Source: Bacteroidetes bacterium 2013_40CM_41_45 (GTDB taxonomy: Bacteria; Bacteroidota; Bacteroidia; AKYH767-A; 2013-40CM-41-45). Taken from it: a stretch of 64,000 nt of DNA. The stretch's first letter is position 1, and each line of letters starts with the position of its first letter. The DNA lies in assembly GCA_002215675.1 (NCBI GenBank), contig NGFH01000009.1:485501-549500 (forward strand). Direction: 5' to 3'. Positions 34,032-44,415 of this stretch are shown piece after piece. The notes under the pieces were generated by a model, which saw only the letters and a list, made by a program, of their open reading frames with translations, did not search any database and was not told the origin of the DNA. The translations under genes were made by a program, and so were the position numbers.

Positions 34032-35147
34032 TCACGCTGTCACTTTTTCGCGCTTCAGCAATCCTATAAATTCATCAAAAAGGTAACGAGCGTCATGTGG
34101 CCCCGGGCTTGCTTCGGGATGATACTGTACAGAAAAAGCCGCTTTATTTTTTACTCTGAAACCTTCAATGGTCCCATCATTCAGGTTAACATGGGTAACT
34201 TCTACACCTTTGTCCTTGCGAATAACTTCTTCACTCACAGAGAAGCCATGATTCTGAGAAGTTATTTCGCATTTCCCTGTCAAAATATTTTTTACAGGAT
34301 GATTGATTCCCCTATGGCCGTTGAACATTTTATAGGTAGGAATTCCGCACGCAAGCGCAAGGATTTGATGACCGAGACAAATTCCGAAGAGCGGAATATT
34401 ATCATTTAAAATCTGCTTCACGGTTTCAACAACGCCCGGCATGGCTGCAGGGTCGCCCGGCCCGTTGGAAATCATGTAACCGTCCGGCTCCCACTTTTTC
34501 ATTTCAGCATAAGGTGTTGCCATAGGATATACATGCACCAGGCATCCGCGTTCCACCAGTGAACGGATGATATTTTTTTTGGCGCCAATGTCAAGCAAGG
34601 CAATTCTGAATCTTGCATTTTTATCTCCAACGGTATACGCTTTCCTGGTTGTTACTTTTGACGAGAGTTCCAACCCTTGCATGGAAGGCGTTCCGGAAAG
34701 AATCTCCCGCAGCTCTTTTAAATCCTGTATCTCTGTTGATACGACAGCGTTCATTGCTCCTTTATCTCTGATATGTCTTACTACTGCGCGCGTATCAATA
34801 TCAGTGATGGCAGGAATGTTCTGCTCTATAAAATATTCTTCAATAGATTGCAGTGCCTTTTTCCTTGAGTAATTCACATTAAAATTTCTGCAAACAAGCG
34901 AAGAAATTTTTATTGAATCTGATTCAACTTCTTCGGGATGCACTCCGTAATTACCTATGTGCACGTGAGTAGCGACAAGAATCTGCCCGTAATAAGACGG
35001 GTCGGTGAAAATTTCCTGATAGCCTGTCATGCCCGTATTAAAGCAAATCTCCCCGGTTGATGTGCCAACTTTTCCTGCCGACTTACCATAAAAAACAGTT
35101 CCGTCTTCGAGGAGAAGTATGGCGGGAGAACGTTCTATCTGCTTCAC
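34032..35147 (-). CDS. carA: Carbamoyl-phosphate synthase small subunit
   Basis: 371 residues. N-terminal CPSase domain (ILLLEDGTVFYGKSAGKVGTSTGEICFNTGMTGYQEI) and a class I glutamine amidotransferase domain with nucleophile Cys in LFGICLGHQILALA, and His/Glu in SVQYHPEASPGP. Supplies ammonia to CarB for arginine and pyrimidine synthesis. The start codon is GTG. It follows rplQ but is separated by an intrinsic terminator; carB is not in the window. Confidence 0.96.
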   Translation of the reverse strand: MKQIERSPAILLLEDGTVFYGKSAGKVGTSTGEICFNTGMTGYQEIFTDPSYYGQILVATHVHIGNYGVHPEEVESDSIKISSLVCRNFNVNYSRKKALQSIEEYFIEQNIPAITDIDTRAVVRHIRDKGAMNAVVSTEIQDLKELREILSGTPSMQGLELSSKVTTRKAYTVGDKNARFRIALLDIGAKKNIIRSLVERGCLVHVYPMATPYAEMKKWEPDGYMISNGPGDPAAMPGVVETVKQILNDNIPLFGICLGHQILALACGIPTYKMFNGHRGINHPVKNILTGKCEITSQNHGFSVSEEVIRKDKGVEVTHVNLNDGTIEGFRVKNKAAFSVQYHPEASPGPHDARYLFDEFIGLLKREKVTA

Positions 35148-35181
35148 GGTTTGGTGTTTAATTTACATCACAAAGAAAAAT

Positions 35182-35218
35182 AAAAAAGGGATAAAAGCAT
35201 GATAGATTTTATCCCTTT
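35182..35218 (-). terminator. Intrinsic terminator of the ribosomal supercluster
   Basis: Minus strand AAAGGGATAAAA / TTTTATCCCTTT, 12-bp perfect stem, 10-base loop, followed by TTTATTTTTC. Confidence 0.9.
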
Positions 35219-35239
35219 GTAAAATAAGTTATTCACGAT

Positions 35240-35740
35240 TTATTCCTTTTTGTCTTCTGCTGAATCGCTTTCCTTTTTTGTTTCAACTTCTGCTGCCGGC
35301 GCGCCTTCTGCTTTTGCCTTTGGCCTTCTTCCTCTTCTCGTAGTTTTTGCCTTTGCAACTTCTCCTGTCTTCATCATATTGGCATTGTAATCCACCAACT
35401 CGATAAAGCACATGTCAGCAACGTCTCCCCTGCGTGTTCCTGTTTTAAGAATGCGGGTGTATCCCCCGTTGCGTTCAGCAATCTTTGCAGATATTTCACG
35501 GAATAATTCCGTTACCGCATATTTATTCTGAAGGTACCTGAATACCATTCTGCGGTTGTGCGTAGTGTCCTTCTTTGCCCTGTTAATGATGGGCTCAACG
35601 TAGACGCGCAATGCCTTTGCCTTTGCAACGGTTGTATTGATTCGTTTATGCATGATCAGCGAAGCAGCCATGTTCGACATAAGTGCCGCGCGATGGCTGT
35701 GCGTTCTGCTCAGGTGATTTATTTTCCTTCCGTGTCTCAT
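35240..35740 (-). CDS. rplQ: Ribosomal protein L17
   Basis: 166 residues; the L17 core ([28 protein letters not shown]) ends near residue 118. A charged Ala/Lys/Glu extension of about 45 residues ([26 protein letters not shown]) follows. Lines the peptide exit tunnel. Last gene before the terminator, 28 bases after rpoA. Confidence 0.97.
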   Translation of the reverse strand: MRHGRKINHLSRTHSHRAALMSNMAASLIMHKRINTTVAKAKALRVYVEPIINRAKKDTTHNRRMVFRYLQNKYAVTELFREISAKIAERNGGYTRILKTGTRRGDVADMCFIELVDYNANMMKTGEVAKAKTTRRGRRPKAKAEGAPAAEVETKKESDSAEDKKE

Positions 35741-35768
35741 TTTCGTATTCGGTTAATAGTTCGGAGAA

Positions 35769-36764
35769 TTATACTTTTTTCTCCTCAAGATATTTTGAAA
35801 CGTTCATTCCAAAAGTAAGATTCTTGGAACGAACGAGCTCTTCAAGTTCGGTGAGTGACTTCTTTCCGAAGTTGCGAAACTTCAACAGGTCATGCTTCTG
35901 AAAACTCACTAAGTCTGCGAGCGTTTCTACTTCTGCCGCCTTAAGACAATTTAAGGCACGTACAGAAAGGTCCATGTCAACCAATTTAGTTTTCAGAAGC
36001 TGGCGCATGTGCAATGTGTTTTCATCGAGTTCCTCAGTAGGAGTTTTATCTCTGAATTCGAGTGAAATCCTTTCGTCAGAGAAAAGCATGAAGTGATGAA
36101 TAAGAATACTTGCTGCTTCTTTTAATGCTTCTTTGGGATGAATGGAACCGTCAGTCGTTACTTCAATCACTAATTTCTCGTAGTCGGTTTTCTGCTCGAC
36201 GCGGAAATTCTCTATATGAAATTTTACGTTTCGTATCGGGGTGAAAATGGAATCAATGGCGATGGTACCAACTGGTGCCGAAAGCGGTTTGTTTTCCTCG
36301 GAAGGAACATATCCGCGTCCTTTATTAATGCTAAGTTCCATCTGGAGCTTTACATTTCCCTCGAGACTGCATATTACATGTTCCGGGTTCAATACCTGGA
36401 ATGCATTAGTGAACTTGCTGATATCTCCTGCCGTAAATTGACTCTTGCCCGAAAAGTTTACATTTACTTTTTCGCTGTCTGTGTTTTCAATTTGTCTTTT
36501 GAAACGAACCTGCTTGAGATTTAAAACAATTTCGGTTACGTCTTCTACAACTCCTTTGATGGCAGAGAATTCGTGGTCAACGCCCTGTATTTTTACAGTG
36601 GTGATTGCGTGTCCCTCGAGCGATGAAAGAAGTATCCTGCGTAACGCATTACCTATTGTGATGCCATAACCGGGTTCAAGAGGACGGAATTCAAATAGTC
36701 CCACCCGGTCATTAGCGTTTACCATTATTACTTTATCCGGTTTCTGAAATGCTAATATTGCCAT
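35769..36764 (-). CDS. rpoA: RNA polymerase alpha subunit
   Basis: 331 residues. N-terminal dimerisation domain ([35 protein letters not shown]) and C-terminal helix-hairpin-helix domain (LDMDL-like [24 protein letters not shown]). Contacts UP elements and regulators. Positioned between rpsD and rplQ as usual. Confidence 0.98.
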   Translation of the reverse strand: MAILAFQKPDKVIMVNANDRVGLFEFRPLEPGYGITIGNALRRILLSSLEGHAITTVKIQGVDHEFSAIKGVVEDVTEIVLNLKQVRFKRQIENTDSEKVNVNFSGKSQFTAGDISKFTNAFQVLNPEHVICSLEGNVKLQMELSINKGRGYVPSEENKPLSAPVGTIAIDSIFTPIRNVKFHIENFRVEQKTDYEKLVIEVTTDGSIHPKEALKEAASILIHHFMLFSDERISLEFRDKTPTEELDENTLHMRQLLKTKLVDMDLSVRALNCLKAAEVETLADLVSFQKHDLLKFRNFGKKSLTELEELVRSKNLTFGMNVSKYLEEKKV

Positions 36765-36804
36765 GTGTGTTTATGTTTAGAATTTAGGGTTTATGATTAA
36801 TTTT

Positions 36805-37410
36805 TTACTTAGAATATAATTCGACAATGAGGTGTTCTCTTATATTTTCTGAAATCTGGTCGCGTGCGGGAACGCTGATAAATTTTCCGGTCAGCGTTGC
36901 TTTATCAAATTCAAGCCACGAACTTTTTGTTGAACGTGAAAGAACAGTGTTTACAATAACTTCAAGTGATTTCGAACGCTCTCTCACGGCAATAATATCT
37001 CCCGGTCTCAATGTGTAAGAAGAAATATTCACCACTTTTCCGTTCACCGTAATGTGCCTGTGCCCTACAAGTTGACGGGCTGCCATACGTGTAGGGGCAA
37101 TTCCTAAACGGTACACCACATTATCCAGCCGCGATTCAATTAATTGCAAAAGGGTTTCTCCCGTTATACCCGTCTTTCTGGAAGCGCGGTCAAATATTTT
37201 TGCAAACTGCCTTTCCAAAATTCCATAGGTATATTTTACTTTCTGCTTTTCCATTAGCTGAACTGCATACTCGCTTTGCTTGCCTTTCTTTTTCGAAATG
37301 CCGTGTTGTCCCGGAGGATAGCTTTTCTTTTCAAAGCTCTTATCGGCTCCGAAAATCGGTTCTCGGAATCTGCGCGCTATGCGTGAACGGGGTCCTGTAT
37401 ATCTTGCCAT
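36805..37410 (-). CDS. rpsD: Ribosomal protein S4
   Basis: 201 residues, zinc-free form (no N-terminal Cys cluster). S4 domain [31 protein letters not shown]. Primary 16S rRNA binder; in other bacteria S4 represses the alpha operon, and rpsM-rpsK-rpsD-rpoA order is kept here. Confidence 0.98.
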   Translation of the reverse strand: MARYTGPRSRIARRFREPIFGADKSFEKKSYPPGQHGISKKKGKQSEYAVQLMEKQKVKYTYGILERQFAKIFDRASRKTGITGETLLQLIESRLDNVVYRLGIAPTRMAARQLVGHRHITVNGKVVNISSYTLRPGDIIAVRERSKSLEVIVNTVLSRSTKSSWLEFDKATLTGKFISVPARDQISENIREHLIVELYSK

Positions 37411-37420
37411 TTTTATTACT

Positions 37421-37450
37421 TACGATTTACGATTTTAGATTTACGATTTG
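37421..37450. repeat. ATTTACG-type spacer repeat
   Basis: TACGATTTACGATTTTAGAT then TTACGATTTG in the rpsK-rpsD spacer. Bases 37428-37447 are the exact reverse complement of 13169-13188. Confidence 0.75.
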
Positions 37451-37867
37451 TTAAACGCGTCTCTTTTTAGGAGGACGACAACCATTATGAGGTATTGGAG
37501 TTATGTCTATGATTTCAGAAACCTCAATCCCTGCCTGGCTGATAGTCCGTATTGCTGATTCTCTTCCGCCACCGGGTCCCTTAACATATACTTTTACCTT
37601 GCGCAATCCCAAATCAAATGCTGCCTTTGCGCAATCACCTGCTGCCATCTGCGCTGCATAAGGCGTATTCTTTTTTGAACCGCGGAAACCCATCTTGCCT
37701 GCCGATGACCAGCTTATAACCTGCCCTGCCTCGTTCGTCAAGGTGACGATAATGTTATTGAACGTAGCAGACAGGTATGCTATTCCGGTTGCGTCAACTT
37801 TCACAGTGCGCTTGCGGGCTGCCTTTACTTTTTTTTCCTGTGCTGTTTGCTGTTGTTGCTGTGCCAT
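37451..37867 (-). CDS. rpsK: Ribosomal protein S11
   Basis: 138 residues. Core [21 protein letters not shown] and C-terminal [18 protein letters not shown] are characteristic. An N-terminal Gln run (AQQQQQTAQ) is a small lineage feature. Platform protein of the 30S subunit. Preceded by a spacer with ACTGATTACTGATTACTTG reiteration. Confidence 0.98.
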   Translation of the reverse strand: MAQQQQQTAQEKKVKAARKRTVKVDATGIAYLSATFNNIIVTLTNEAGQVISWSSAGKMGFRGSKKNTPYAAQMAAGDCAKAAFDLGLRKVKVYVKGPGGGRESAIRTISQAGIEVSEIIDITPIPHNGCRPPKKRRV

Positions 37868-37943
37868 TTTTTTAAGTATTCAGTTTTCAGCTTTCCGTTC
37901 GGTCTTAAACTGGTTACTCCGAACTGATTACTGATTACTTGTT

Positions 37944-38324
37944 TTACATTTTAGTTGCTTTCTTTTTATTCGCTACTGTCTTGCGTTTTCCTTTACGGGT
38001 GCGGCTATTATTTTTTGTGCGTTGTCCTCTTACCGGCAGCCCCAGTCTGTGACGTGAGCCACGGTAACAATTAATGTCGATAAGCCGCTTGATGTTAAGC
38101 TGAACTTCAGAACGAAGCGCTCCCTCCACTTTTACTTTTTCAGTAATGATAGAGCGGATTTTAGTAAGCTGGTCATCGTTCCAGTTTTCCACTTTGGTAT
38201 CCTGGTCGACTCCTGCTTCGTCAAGAATTTCTTTTGCGGTAGAGGGGCCTATACCGAATATGTACGTAAGGCCTACTACTCCTCTTTTATGCCTGGGAAG
38301 GTCTACTCCTGCTATGCGTGCCAT
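37944..38324 (-). CDS. rpsM: Ribosomal protein S13
   Basis: 126 residues; [24 protein letters not shown] start and [27 protein letters not shown] end. Head protein contacting the P-site tRNA and the 50S bridge. Confidence 0.98.
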   Translation of the reverse strand: MARIAGVDLPRHKRGVVGLTYIFGIGPSTAKEILDEAGVDQDTKVENWNDDQLTKIRSIITEKVKVEGALRSEVQLNIKRLIDINCYRGSRHRLGLPVRGQRTKNNSRTRKGKRKTVANKKKATKM

Positions 38325-38356
38325 TGTTTAAGTTATGTGTTTTTTATAATTATAGT

Positions 38357-38473
38357 TCAACCCTGGCGCTGCTTAAAGCGTGGGTTCTTTTTATTGATGA
38401 CGTAAAGCACTCCTCTTCTGCGGACAATTTTGCACTCAGGACTGCGTTTTTTTATAGATGGTTTTACTTTCAT
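38357..38473 (-). CDS. rpmJ: Ribosomal protein L36
   Basis: 38 residues, too short for the track: [20 protein letters not shown] opening and [14 protein letters not shown] end. Only one Cys remains, so it is the zinc-free form. Lies between infA and rpsM, its usual place. Confidence 0.96.
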   Translation of the reverse strand: MKVKPSIKKRSPECKIVRRRGVLYVINKKNPRFKQRQG

Positions 38474-38482
38474 TTCTCAAAT

Positions 38483-38701
38483 CTATTTGTACCTGTATAT
38501 TATTCTTCCTTTTGTTAAATCATAAGGCGACATTTCAATCTTAACTTTATCTCCCGGCAAAATTCTTATGTAGTGCATCCTCATCTTTCCCGAAATGTGC
38601 GCAATAATCTGGTGCCCGTTTTCAAGTTCCACCCTGAACATGGCATTCGACAATGCTTCGGTAATGGTTCCGTCCTGCTCTATGTTTGCCTGTTTCGCCA
38701 A
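38483..38701 (-). CDS. infA: Translation initiation factor IF-1 (TTG start)
   Basis: 72 residues, single S1-type OB fold: [49 protein letters not shown]. The start codon is TTG, encoding the conserved MAKQ...IEQDG N-terminus; no in-frame ATG lies upstream before the spacer. Rare start codons on initiation factor genes can give feedback control, as known for infC (AUU); whether that applies here is untested. Confidence 0.96.
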   Translation of the reverse strand: MAKQANIEQDGTITEALSNAMFRVELENGHQIIAHISGKMRMHYIRILPGDKVKIEMSPYDLTKGRIIYRYK

Positions 38702-38759
38702 CTGGTTGTTTTAAGTTATTTAATATTTAGTCTCCCAACTCCGAACCCCTTACTCCCTA

Positions 38760-39551
38760 CTATATTGTTACTTCTTTATTTTTTTGTAATACTTCCTCAA
38801 TAAATTGAAACGTTGATAAAATCTCTGCCCCCTCTTTTCTCACCGCAACAGTATGCTCAAAATGCGCTGAAGGCATTCCGTCTGAAGTACGAATCGTCCA
38901 TCCGTCTTTATCTTGCGTCACATTTCTTTTCCCCATATTTATCATCGGCTCAATGGCGATAGTCATATTTTCCAGCAGCGTTTTTCCCGAACCGGGCTTA
39001 CCATAATTCGGTATTTCCGGTTTCTCATGCAATTGCTTTCCTATTCCGTGCCCCACTAATTCTCGCACTACAGAGAACCCATTGCTTTCTGCATGCTCCT
39101 GCACAGCATGACTGATGTCGCCTATCCTTTTCCCCGCTACTGCATTTTCAATCCCCCGGTACAAGCATTCTTTCGTTACCTTCAAAAGCCGTTTCACTTT
39201 TTCGTCTGCTTCCCCGATGATAAACGTATATGCCGAGTCACCGAAATACGCATTCATCACAACCCCGCAGTCAACTGAAACAACATCTCCTTCCCGCAGC
39301 ACATAATTTCCCGGTATTCCATGCACCACCTGTGAATTAACAGATACACAAATAGATGCAGGGTAATTTTTAAAACCCTTGAAGGCAGGAATCCCGCCGT
39401 GGCTACGGATGAATTCGTCTGCAATCACATCCATACTTGCCGTTGTTATTCCCGGTCTAAGTATCTGGGCTACCGCTGCAATTGTTTTTCCAACAAGTAA
39501 AGAACTTTGTTTTATTAACTCTATCTCCTCGTCACTCTTATATTTTGTCAT
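38760..39551 (-). CDS. map: Methionine aminopeptidase type I
   Basis: 263 residues from ATG 39551 (MTKYKSDEEIELIKQSS); the tracked start five codons upstream is TTG. Metal ligands: Asp in VSVDCGVV, Asp in YFGDSAYTF, His in GHGIGKQLHEKPEIPNYG, Glu in AIEPMINMG, and the last Glu in SAHFEHTVAV. Removes the initiator Met from nascent proteins, in keeping with its place between secY and infA. Confidence 0.97.
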   Translation of the reverse strand: MTKYKSDEEIELIKQSSLLVGKTIAAVAQILRPGITTASMDVIADEFIRSHGGIPAFKGFKNYPASICVSVNSQVVHGIPGNYVLREGDVVSVDCGVVMNAYFGDSAYTFIIGEADEKVKRLLKVTKECLYRGIENAVAGKRIGDISHAVQEHAESNGFSVVRELVGHGIGKQLHEKPEIPNYGKPGSGKTLLENMTIAIEPMINMGKRNVTQDKDGWTIRTSDGMPSAHFEHTVAVRKEGAEILSTFQFIEEVLQKNKEVTI

Positions 39552-39599
39552 CTCATGCTGAACCAAAGAGCGTTTAATTTAATTCTGCAACTGTAGAAA

Positions 39600-40958
39600 T
39601 TATGAAGCAACAGCAGCAGGCGTACTTCTTCCCTTTATTCGTCCTGATTTGAGCAATCCATCGTAATGGCGCATCAGCAGGTGACTTTCTATCTGCTGCA
39701 ACGTATCCAGAACCACACCTACAAGAATCAGCAGTGATGTTCCGCCATAGAAGCGCGCAAAATTATTGGTGACTCCTGCCATGATAGCGAATGCGGGAAG
39801 TATAGCAATAGCTGCAAGGAAGAATGAACCCGGCAGCGTAATTCTTGAAATTACATTATCAATAAAATCATGCGTTTTGCGTCCGGGTTTAACTCCGGGA
39901 ATATATCCTCCATTGCGCTTCATATCCTCTGCCATCTGGGTTGGATTAACAGAGATTGCTGTATAGAAATACGTGAAGATGATGATGAGAAATGCAAACG
40001 TGAAGTTATAACCGAACGAAGTAATGTTTCCAAACGTGGTGATGATTCCCTGCGAAGCGTACGCGTCGGGGAAAAATTGGGCAATCGTTGCCGGAATAAA
40101 CATGATAGCTTGTGCAAAAATGATAGGCATAACACCGGCAGCATTCACCTTGAGCGGAACATATTGCCGCACTCCGCCATATTGCTTGTTGCCTATAATC
40201 TTTTTAGCAAACTGAACGGGTATCCTTCGGGTTCCCTGCACCATCATAATCACTCCCGCAATGATGGCACCGAGTAATAATATCTCAACTAAGAACACAA
40301 CCATACCACCTGAATCGAGTCGTGAAAGAAATTCGTCACGCAACGCATGCGGAAGGCGAGCAATGATTCCCACCATGATGATGAGAGAAATTCCATTACC
40401 GATTCCTTTTTCCGTTATTCGTTCACCCAGCCACATCACGAAGATGGTGCCTGCGATAAGAATAACGATGGACGTAAACCAGAAGGTGAACGGGGAAACT
40501 AACTCGGGATTTGTGACGGAGATAATTGCATTGGGAACCTGCGCGCGTAAATTCACAATATACCCGGGCGCCTGGCCGGCACAAATAAGCACGGTGAGGT
40601 AACGGGTAAACTGGTTGATTTTTTTTCTGCCGCTCTCCCCTTCCTTCTGCAACTTTTGAAAATAAGGGATAGCAATTCCTAAAAGCTGAACAACAATAGA
40701 AGCGGAGATGTACGGCATAATTCCAAGCGCAAAAATGGATGCGTTTGAAAACGCTCCTCCTGCAAACATATCGAGGAGGCCGAGGATTCCTTCGGAAGTT
40801 TGCCTGTGCAGCTGACCTAATTTTTCAGGGTCTACTCCGGGCAAAACAATATGGCTTCCAAGACGGTAAATAACAAGGAAGCCCAGCGTTGCCAATATCC
40901 TGAAACGCAGGTCTTCGATCTTGAAGATATTCCGAATTGTATTTATAAGATTCTTCAT
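39600..40958 (-). CDS. secY: Protein translocase subunit SecY
   Basis: 452 residues, ten transmembrane helices. LATLGFLVIYRLGSHIVLPGVDPEKL start, plug-region GGAFSNASIFALGIMPYISASIVVQLL, and GERITEKGIGNGISLIIMVGI. Forms the Sec channel with SecE and SecG. 3 bases downstream of rplO (ATG at 40958 overlaps the rplO stop region at 40955, a 4-base overlap). Confidence 0.98.
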   Translation of the reverse strand: MKNLINTIRNIFKIEDLRFRILATLGFLVIYRLGSHIVLPGVDPEKLGQLHRQTSEGILGLLDMFAGGAFSNASIFALGIMPYISASIVVQLLGIAIPYFQKLQKEGESGRKKINQFTRYLTVLICAGQAPGYIVNLRAQVPNAIISVTNPELVSPFTFWFTSIVILIAGTIFVMWLGERITEKGIGNGISLIIMVGIIARLPHALRDEFLSRLDSGGMVVFLVEILLLGAIIAGVIMMVQGTRRIPVQFAKKIIGNKQYGGVRQYVPLKVNAAGVMPIIFAQAIMFIPATIAQFFPDAYASQGIITTFGNITSFGYNFTFAFLIIIFTYFYTAISVNPTQMAEDMKRNGGYIPGVKPGRKTHDFIDNVISRITLPGSFFLAAIAILPAFAIMAGVTNNFARFYGGTSLLILVGVVLDTLQQIESHLLMRHYDGLLKSGRIKGRSTPAAVAS

Positions 40959-41404
40959 TTGATTATTTCTGCTTTGCCTCCCTTAGCTTCAATTGCTGTT
41001 TTTGCAGATTGAGAAAATGCGTGTGCTTTAACATTGAACGCTGAAGTAAGCTCGCCTCTGCCCAATATTTTTATCCGTTGTTTTTTTCTTGCCAACCCGT
41101 GCTTCACCAGCAATTCAATATCTATATCTTTTAATTTATGAGTGTCGGCAAGCTTTTGCAGAGTATCTAAATTGATTCCGCTGAACTCGACACGGAAAGG
41201 ATTTTTGAATCCGAACTTGGGAACCCTGCGCTGCAAGGGCATCTGGCCGCCTTCGAAGCCGCGCTTAATGGTTGTACCCGAACGTGACCCGGCACCTTTA
41301 TGCCCGCGGGTGGAAGTTCCACCGTGACCGGAACCTTCGCCCCTTGCGATACGTTTTTCTTTTTTAACCGAGCCCTTTGCCGGCTTTAAACTATGCAGAT
41401 TCAT
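40955..41404 (-). CDS. rplO: Ribosomal protein L15
   Basis: 149 residues: MNLHSLKPAKGSVKKEKRIARGEGSGHGGTS (Gly-rich N-terminal extension reaching the 23S core) and GRGELTSAFNVKAHAFSQSA. Overlaps secY by four bases. Confidence 0.98.
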   Translation of the reverse strand: MNLHSLKPAKGSVKKEKRIARGEGSGHGGTSTRGHKGAGSRSGTTIKRGFEGGQMPLQRRVPKFGFKNPFRVEFSGINLDTLQKLADTHKLKDIDIELLVKHGLARKKQRIKILGRGELTSAFNVKAHAFSQSAKTAIEAKGGKAEIIK

Positions 41405-41405
41405 T

Positions 41406-41594
41406 TTAATTGCTCTTAGTGTTTTCTATTGTAACCAGGTGCCTGACAATTGAAATCATCCCGTTGATTTGAGGTGTCTCTTTATGTTCAACCGTTTTAT
41501 ACAGATGAGTTAACCCCAGTGCATGAAGGGTTTTCTTTTGCCTGACAGGGCAATGAATTCCACTCTTGGTCAACGTGATTTTAATCGTGCTCAT
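41406..41594 (-). CDS. rpmD: Ribosomal protein L30
   Basis: 62 residues, normal size: KITLTKSGIHCPVRQKKTLHALGLTHL followed by MISIVRHLVTIE. One base from rplO. Confidence 0.97.
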   Translation of the reverse strand: MSTIKITLTKSGIHCPVRQKKTLHALGLTHLYKTVEHKETPQINGMISIVRHLVTIENTKSN

Positions 41595-41607
41595 TTCAAA
41601 ATATATT

Positions 41608-42126
41608 TCAACCGTTAAAAACTCTTTCCATTTTTACTCCGCGCTGTTGTGCAACTCCTATTGCATCGCGCATCTTCAACAATGCATCAATAGTTGCCTT
41701 CACCACATTGTGCGGGTTCGATGAACCTTTTGATTTTGCAAGCACGTCTGTAACTCCAACACTTTCCAACACTGCGCGCATAGCGCCACCTGCAATAACA
41801 CCGGTTCCGGGAGCCGCCGGTTTAAGATATACTAATGCTCCTCCAAACTTTCCATATTGCTCATGAGGAACCGTTCCCTTAAGTACAGGTACGCGTACAA
41901 GGTTCTTCTTGGCGTCATCAATTCCTTTCGAAACCGCATCTGCAACTTCTTTTGATTTTCCCAAACCGTGTCCTACTACACCGTGCTCATCACCCACAAC
42001 AACAATGGCGGAAAAACTAAATGCTCTTCCTCCTTTGGTTACTTTGGTAACGCGCTGTACGCTCACCAAACGGTCTTTCAATTCAATCTCGCTTGACCTG
42101 ACTCGTTTTATATTTATCATTGACAT
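41608..42126 (-). CDS. rpsE: Ribosomal protein S5
   Basis: 172 residues. Double-stranded-RNA-binding N-terminal part ([31 protein letters not shown]) and C-terminal [31 protein letters not shown]. Involved in mRNA entry and decoding fidelity. Confidence 0.98.
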   Translation of the reverse strand: MSMINIKRVRSSEIELKDRLVSVQRVTKVTKGGRAFSFSAIVVVGDEHGVVGHGLGKSKEVADAVSKGIDDAKKNLVRVPVLKGTVPHEQYGKFGGALVYLKPAAPGTGVIAGGAMRAVLESVGVTDVLAKSKGSSNPHNVVKATIDALLKMRDAIGVAQQRGVKMERVFNG

Positions 42127-42142
42127 ACCTTATCTTTTTAAA

Positions 42143-42496
42143 TCAGAATTTTAATCCACCTTCGCGCGCACCGTCTGCCAGCGCTTTAACGCGGCCATGA
42201 TACAAGTATCCTCCCCTGTCGAACACAACGGATGTGATTCCTGCACCGATGGCTTTTTCTGCCAATTGCTTTCCCACTTTAGTTGATATCTCAACTTTTT
42301 TTCCTTTTGTTTTAAATCCTTTTTCGCGCGAAGATGCAGCAACCAGTGTGGTTCCGCTTGCATCATCTATAATCTGTGCATAGATGTCTTTATTGCTTCT
42401 GTAAACTGCAAGGCGCGGCCTTTCGGGAGTGCCTTTAAGTTTCATGCGAATCCTGAAACGGATTTTATTTCTGCGTAATGATTTTTTTGCTTTCAT
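42143..42496 (-). CDS. rplR: Ribosomal protein L18
   Basis: 117 residues from ATG 42496; a GTG one codon upstream is the tracked start. [38 protein letters not shown] and [26 protein letters not shown]. Binds 5S rRNA with L5. Confidence 0.97.
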   Translation of the reverse strand: MKAKKSLRRNKIRFRIRMKLKGTPERPRLAVYRSNKDIYAQIIDDASGTTLVAASSREKGFKTKGKKVEISTKVGKQLAEKAIGAGITSVVFDRGGYLYHGRVKALADGAREGGLKF

Positions 42497-42500
42497 CACT

Positions 42501-43058
42501 TTATTGTTTTGCTGCCGACTTTCCGGCTTTTCTTCTCAACACTTCGTTTACAAACTTTATTCCTTTTCCTTTGTATGGCTCGGGCTCGCGCAGCGAACGG
42601 ATTTTCGATGCTACCTGTCCAAGCAATTGCTTATCTGCACTCTCGAGAATAATCATTGGGTTTTGTCCCTTGTCCTGCTTGGTCACTAATTTAATTTCTG
42701 CCGGAAGCTCAAACACTATATGGTGTGCATAACCAAGAACTAGGTCAAGTGTTTGTCCCTGGCTCGATGCGCGGTAACCAACGCCCACAAGTTCCTGCTC
42801 AATTTTAAATCCTTTCGAAACACCGCTCACCATATTATTGAACAGAGCGCGGTACAATCCATGCAGCGCTTTGGTTCTCTTATCATCTCCACCGCGCGAT
42901 ACTTTAATATTTCCGTCAGCAATTTCAACTTTAATAGATGGGTCTACTTTCTGCGTAAGATTTCCTTTCGGCCCCTTTACAGTGACCGTATTATTTCCAT
43001 CCACAGATACTTCAACCTTGGGCGGAATTGCTACGGGAAGATTTCCTATTCGTGACAT
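42501..43058 (-). CDS. rplF: Ribosomal protein L6
   Basis: 185 residues with the two repeated L6 domains: [34 protein letters not shown] and [30 protein letters not shown]. The upstream spacer carries the GTTTAGA repeat. Confidence 0.98.
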   Translation of the reverse strand: MSRIGNLPVAIPPKVEVSVDGNNTVTVKGPKGNLTQKVDPSIKVEIADGNIKVSRGGDDKRTKALHGLYRALFNNMVSGVSKGFKIEQELVGVGYRASSQGQTLDLVLGYAHHIVFELPAEIKLVTKQDKGQNPMIILESADKQLLGQVASKIRSLREPEPYKGKGIKFVNEVLRRKAGKSAAKQ

Positions 43059-43070
43059 TTTAAATTCTGA

Positions 43071-43105
43071 GTTTAGTGTTTAGAGTTTAGAGTTTAGAGT
43101 TTAAT
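43071..43105. repeat. GTTTAGA heptamer reiteration in rpsH-rplF spacer
   Basis: Five units: GTTTAGT, GTTTAGA three times, GTTTAAT. The rest of the spacer continues with TGATACTCTATACCTTGTAC-type words. Confidence 0.85.
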
Positions 43106-43145
43106 GCTCTTTTCTTAAGACTTGATACTCTATACCTTGTACTTT

Positions 43146-43544
43146 TTAATACACATAACAAATTACTTCACCCCCCACATTCTGTCTCTTCGCTTCTTTG
43201 TTCGTCATAACTCCTTTTGAAGTCGACAGGATAGCAATTCCCAAGCCATTCAAAACTCGTGGCAGATTGTCAGCATCTGCATACTTTCTCAAGCCCGGCC
43301 TGCTTATTCTTGACAGTTGCCTCATAGATGGCATCTTGGTAACGGGGTTATATTTCAATGCAATCTTAATCATGCCCTGGGGGTGTCCCTCTTCTTCAAA
43401 GCGGTAATCGTGAATGAATCCCTGCTCTTTCAGGATTCGTGTAATCTCTTTCTTTAATCCTGAAGCCGGAATTTCAACAACACGGTGATTTGCCCGCACT
43501 GCGTTGCGTACTCGTGTTAAATAATCTGCTATTGGGTCAGTCAT
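43146..43544 (-). CDS. rpsH: Ribosomal protein S8
   Basis: 132 residues: [33 protein letters not shown] and [31 protein letters not shown]. In E. coli S8 represses the spc operon; no target helix was identified here. Confidence 0.98.
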   Translation of the reverse strand: MTDPIADYLTRVRNAVRANHRVVEIPASGLKKEITRILKEQGFIHDYRFEEEGHPQGMIKIALKYNPVTKMPSMRQLSRISRPGLRKYADADNLPRVLNGLGIAILSTSKGVMTNKEAKRQNVGGEVICYVY

Positions 43545-43571
43545 CTTTTTTTTTCGGTTTACAATTTTTTA

Positions 43572-43841
43572 TTACCAGCTTGCTTTGGTTATTCCGGGAA
43601 TCTTTCCTTCCAGGGCCATGAGGCGGAAGAAGTTTCTTGATACTCCAAACTGGCGGATATAGCCACGCGGCCTGCCCGATAATTTGCAGCGGTTGTGCAC
43701 GCGCACCGGTGATGCATTGCGCGGAAGTTTCATTAACCCGGCATAGTCGCCTGCCGCCTTTAGAGCAGCGCGTTTAGTGGCGTACTTTGCAACAGTCCTG
43801 ATGCGTTTCAGTTCTCTTGCTTTGATTGATTCTTTAGCCAT
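43572..43841 (-). CDS. rpsN: Ribosomal protein S14
   Basis: 89 residues, the long zinc-independent form: [28 protein letters not shown] and [33 protein letters not shown]. Only one Cys. Confidence 0.98.
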   Translation of the reverse strand: MAKESIKARELKRIRTVAKYATKRAALKAAGDYAGLMKLPRNASPVRVHNRCKLSGRPRGYIRQFGVSRNFFRLMALEGKIPGITKASW

Positions 43842-43863
43842 TATTAATTCTTAATTTTTAATT

Positions 43864-44415
43864 TTAATTTTTTCTGAATGGAATTCCAAATTCTTTCATC
43901 AATTCCATCGCTTCCTCATCTGTTTTTGCTGTGGTAACAAATGTTATATCCAAACCGGTAATCTTTGGTACTTTATCAATATCAATTTCAGGAAAAATAA
44001 TTTGCTCATTGATGCCGAGCGTATAATTGCCTCTTCCGTCAAATCCTTTTTCACTGATGCCTCTGAAGTCACGGATGCGGGGTAATGCAACGGCAATAAG
44101 GCGGTCAAGAAATTCGTACATCATTTTGTCGCGCAGCGTTACGCGGACTCCAATCGGCACATGTGCACGCAGCTTGAAATTCGAAATATCTTTTTTCGAT
44201 TTCGTTGTAACCGGTTTCTGTCCCGTGATAACCGTAATTTCCAGTAGTGCTGACTCAATAAGTTTTTTATCGGCAGTTGCTCCACCTACTCCCTGGTTAA
44301 TGCAGATTTTTTCAAGACGCGGAACCTGCATTACGCTTTTATATTTAAAGCGATTTTTAAGAGCAGGAACAATTTCGTCCTTGTATTTTGATTTTAATCT
44401 TGGCGTGTAGCTCAT
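43864..44415 (-). CDS. rplE: Ribosomal protein L5
   Basis: 183 residues: [35 protein letters not shown] and [31 protein letters not shown]. 5S rRNA binder. The start overlaps the rplX stop by 4 bases (ATGA type). Confidence 0.98.
   Translation of the reverse strand: MSYTPRLKSKYKDEIVPALKNRFKYKSVMQVPRLEKICINQGVGGATADKKLIESALLEITVITGQKPVTTKSKKDISNFKLRAHVPIGVRVTLRDKMMYEFLDRLIAVALPRIRDFRGISEKGFDGRGNYTLGINEQIIFPEIDIDKVPKITGLDITFVTTAKTDEEAMELMKEFGIPFRKN

Noticed and set aside
39551-39566. Longer N-terminus of map starting at TTG 39566
   Set aside because: The ATG at 39551 gives the normal family start (MTKYKSDEEIELIKQ); the extra five residues have no support.
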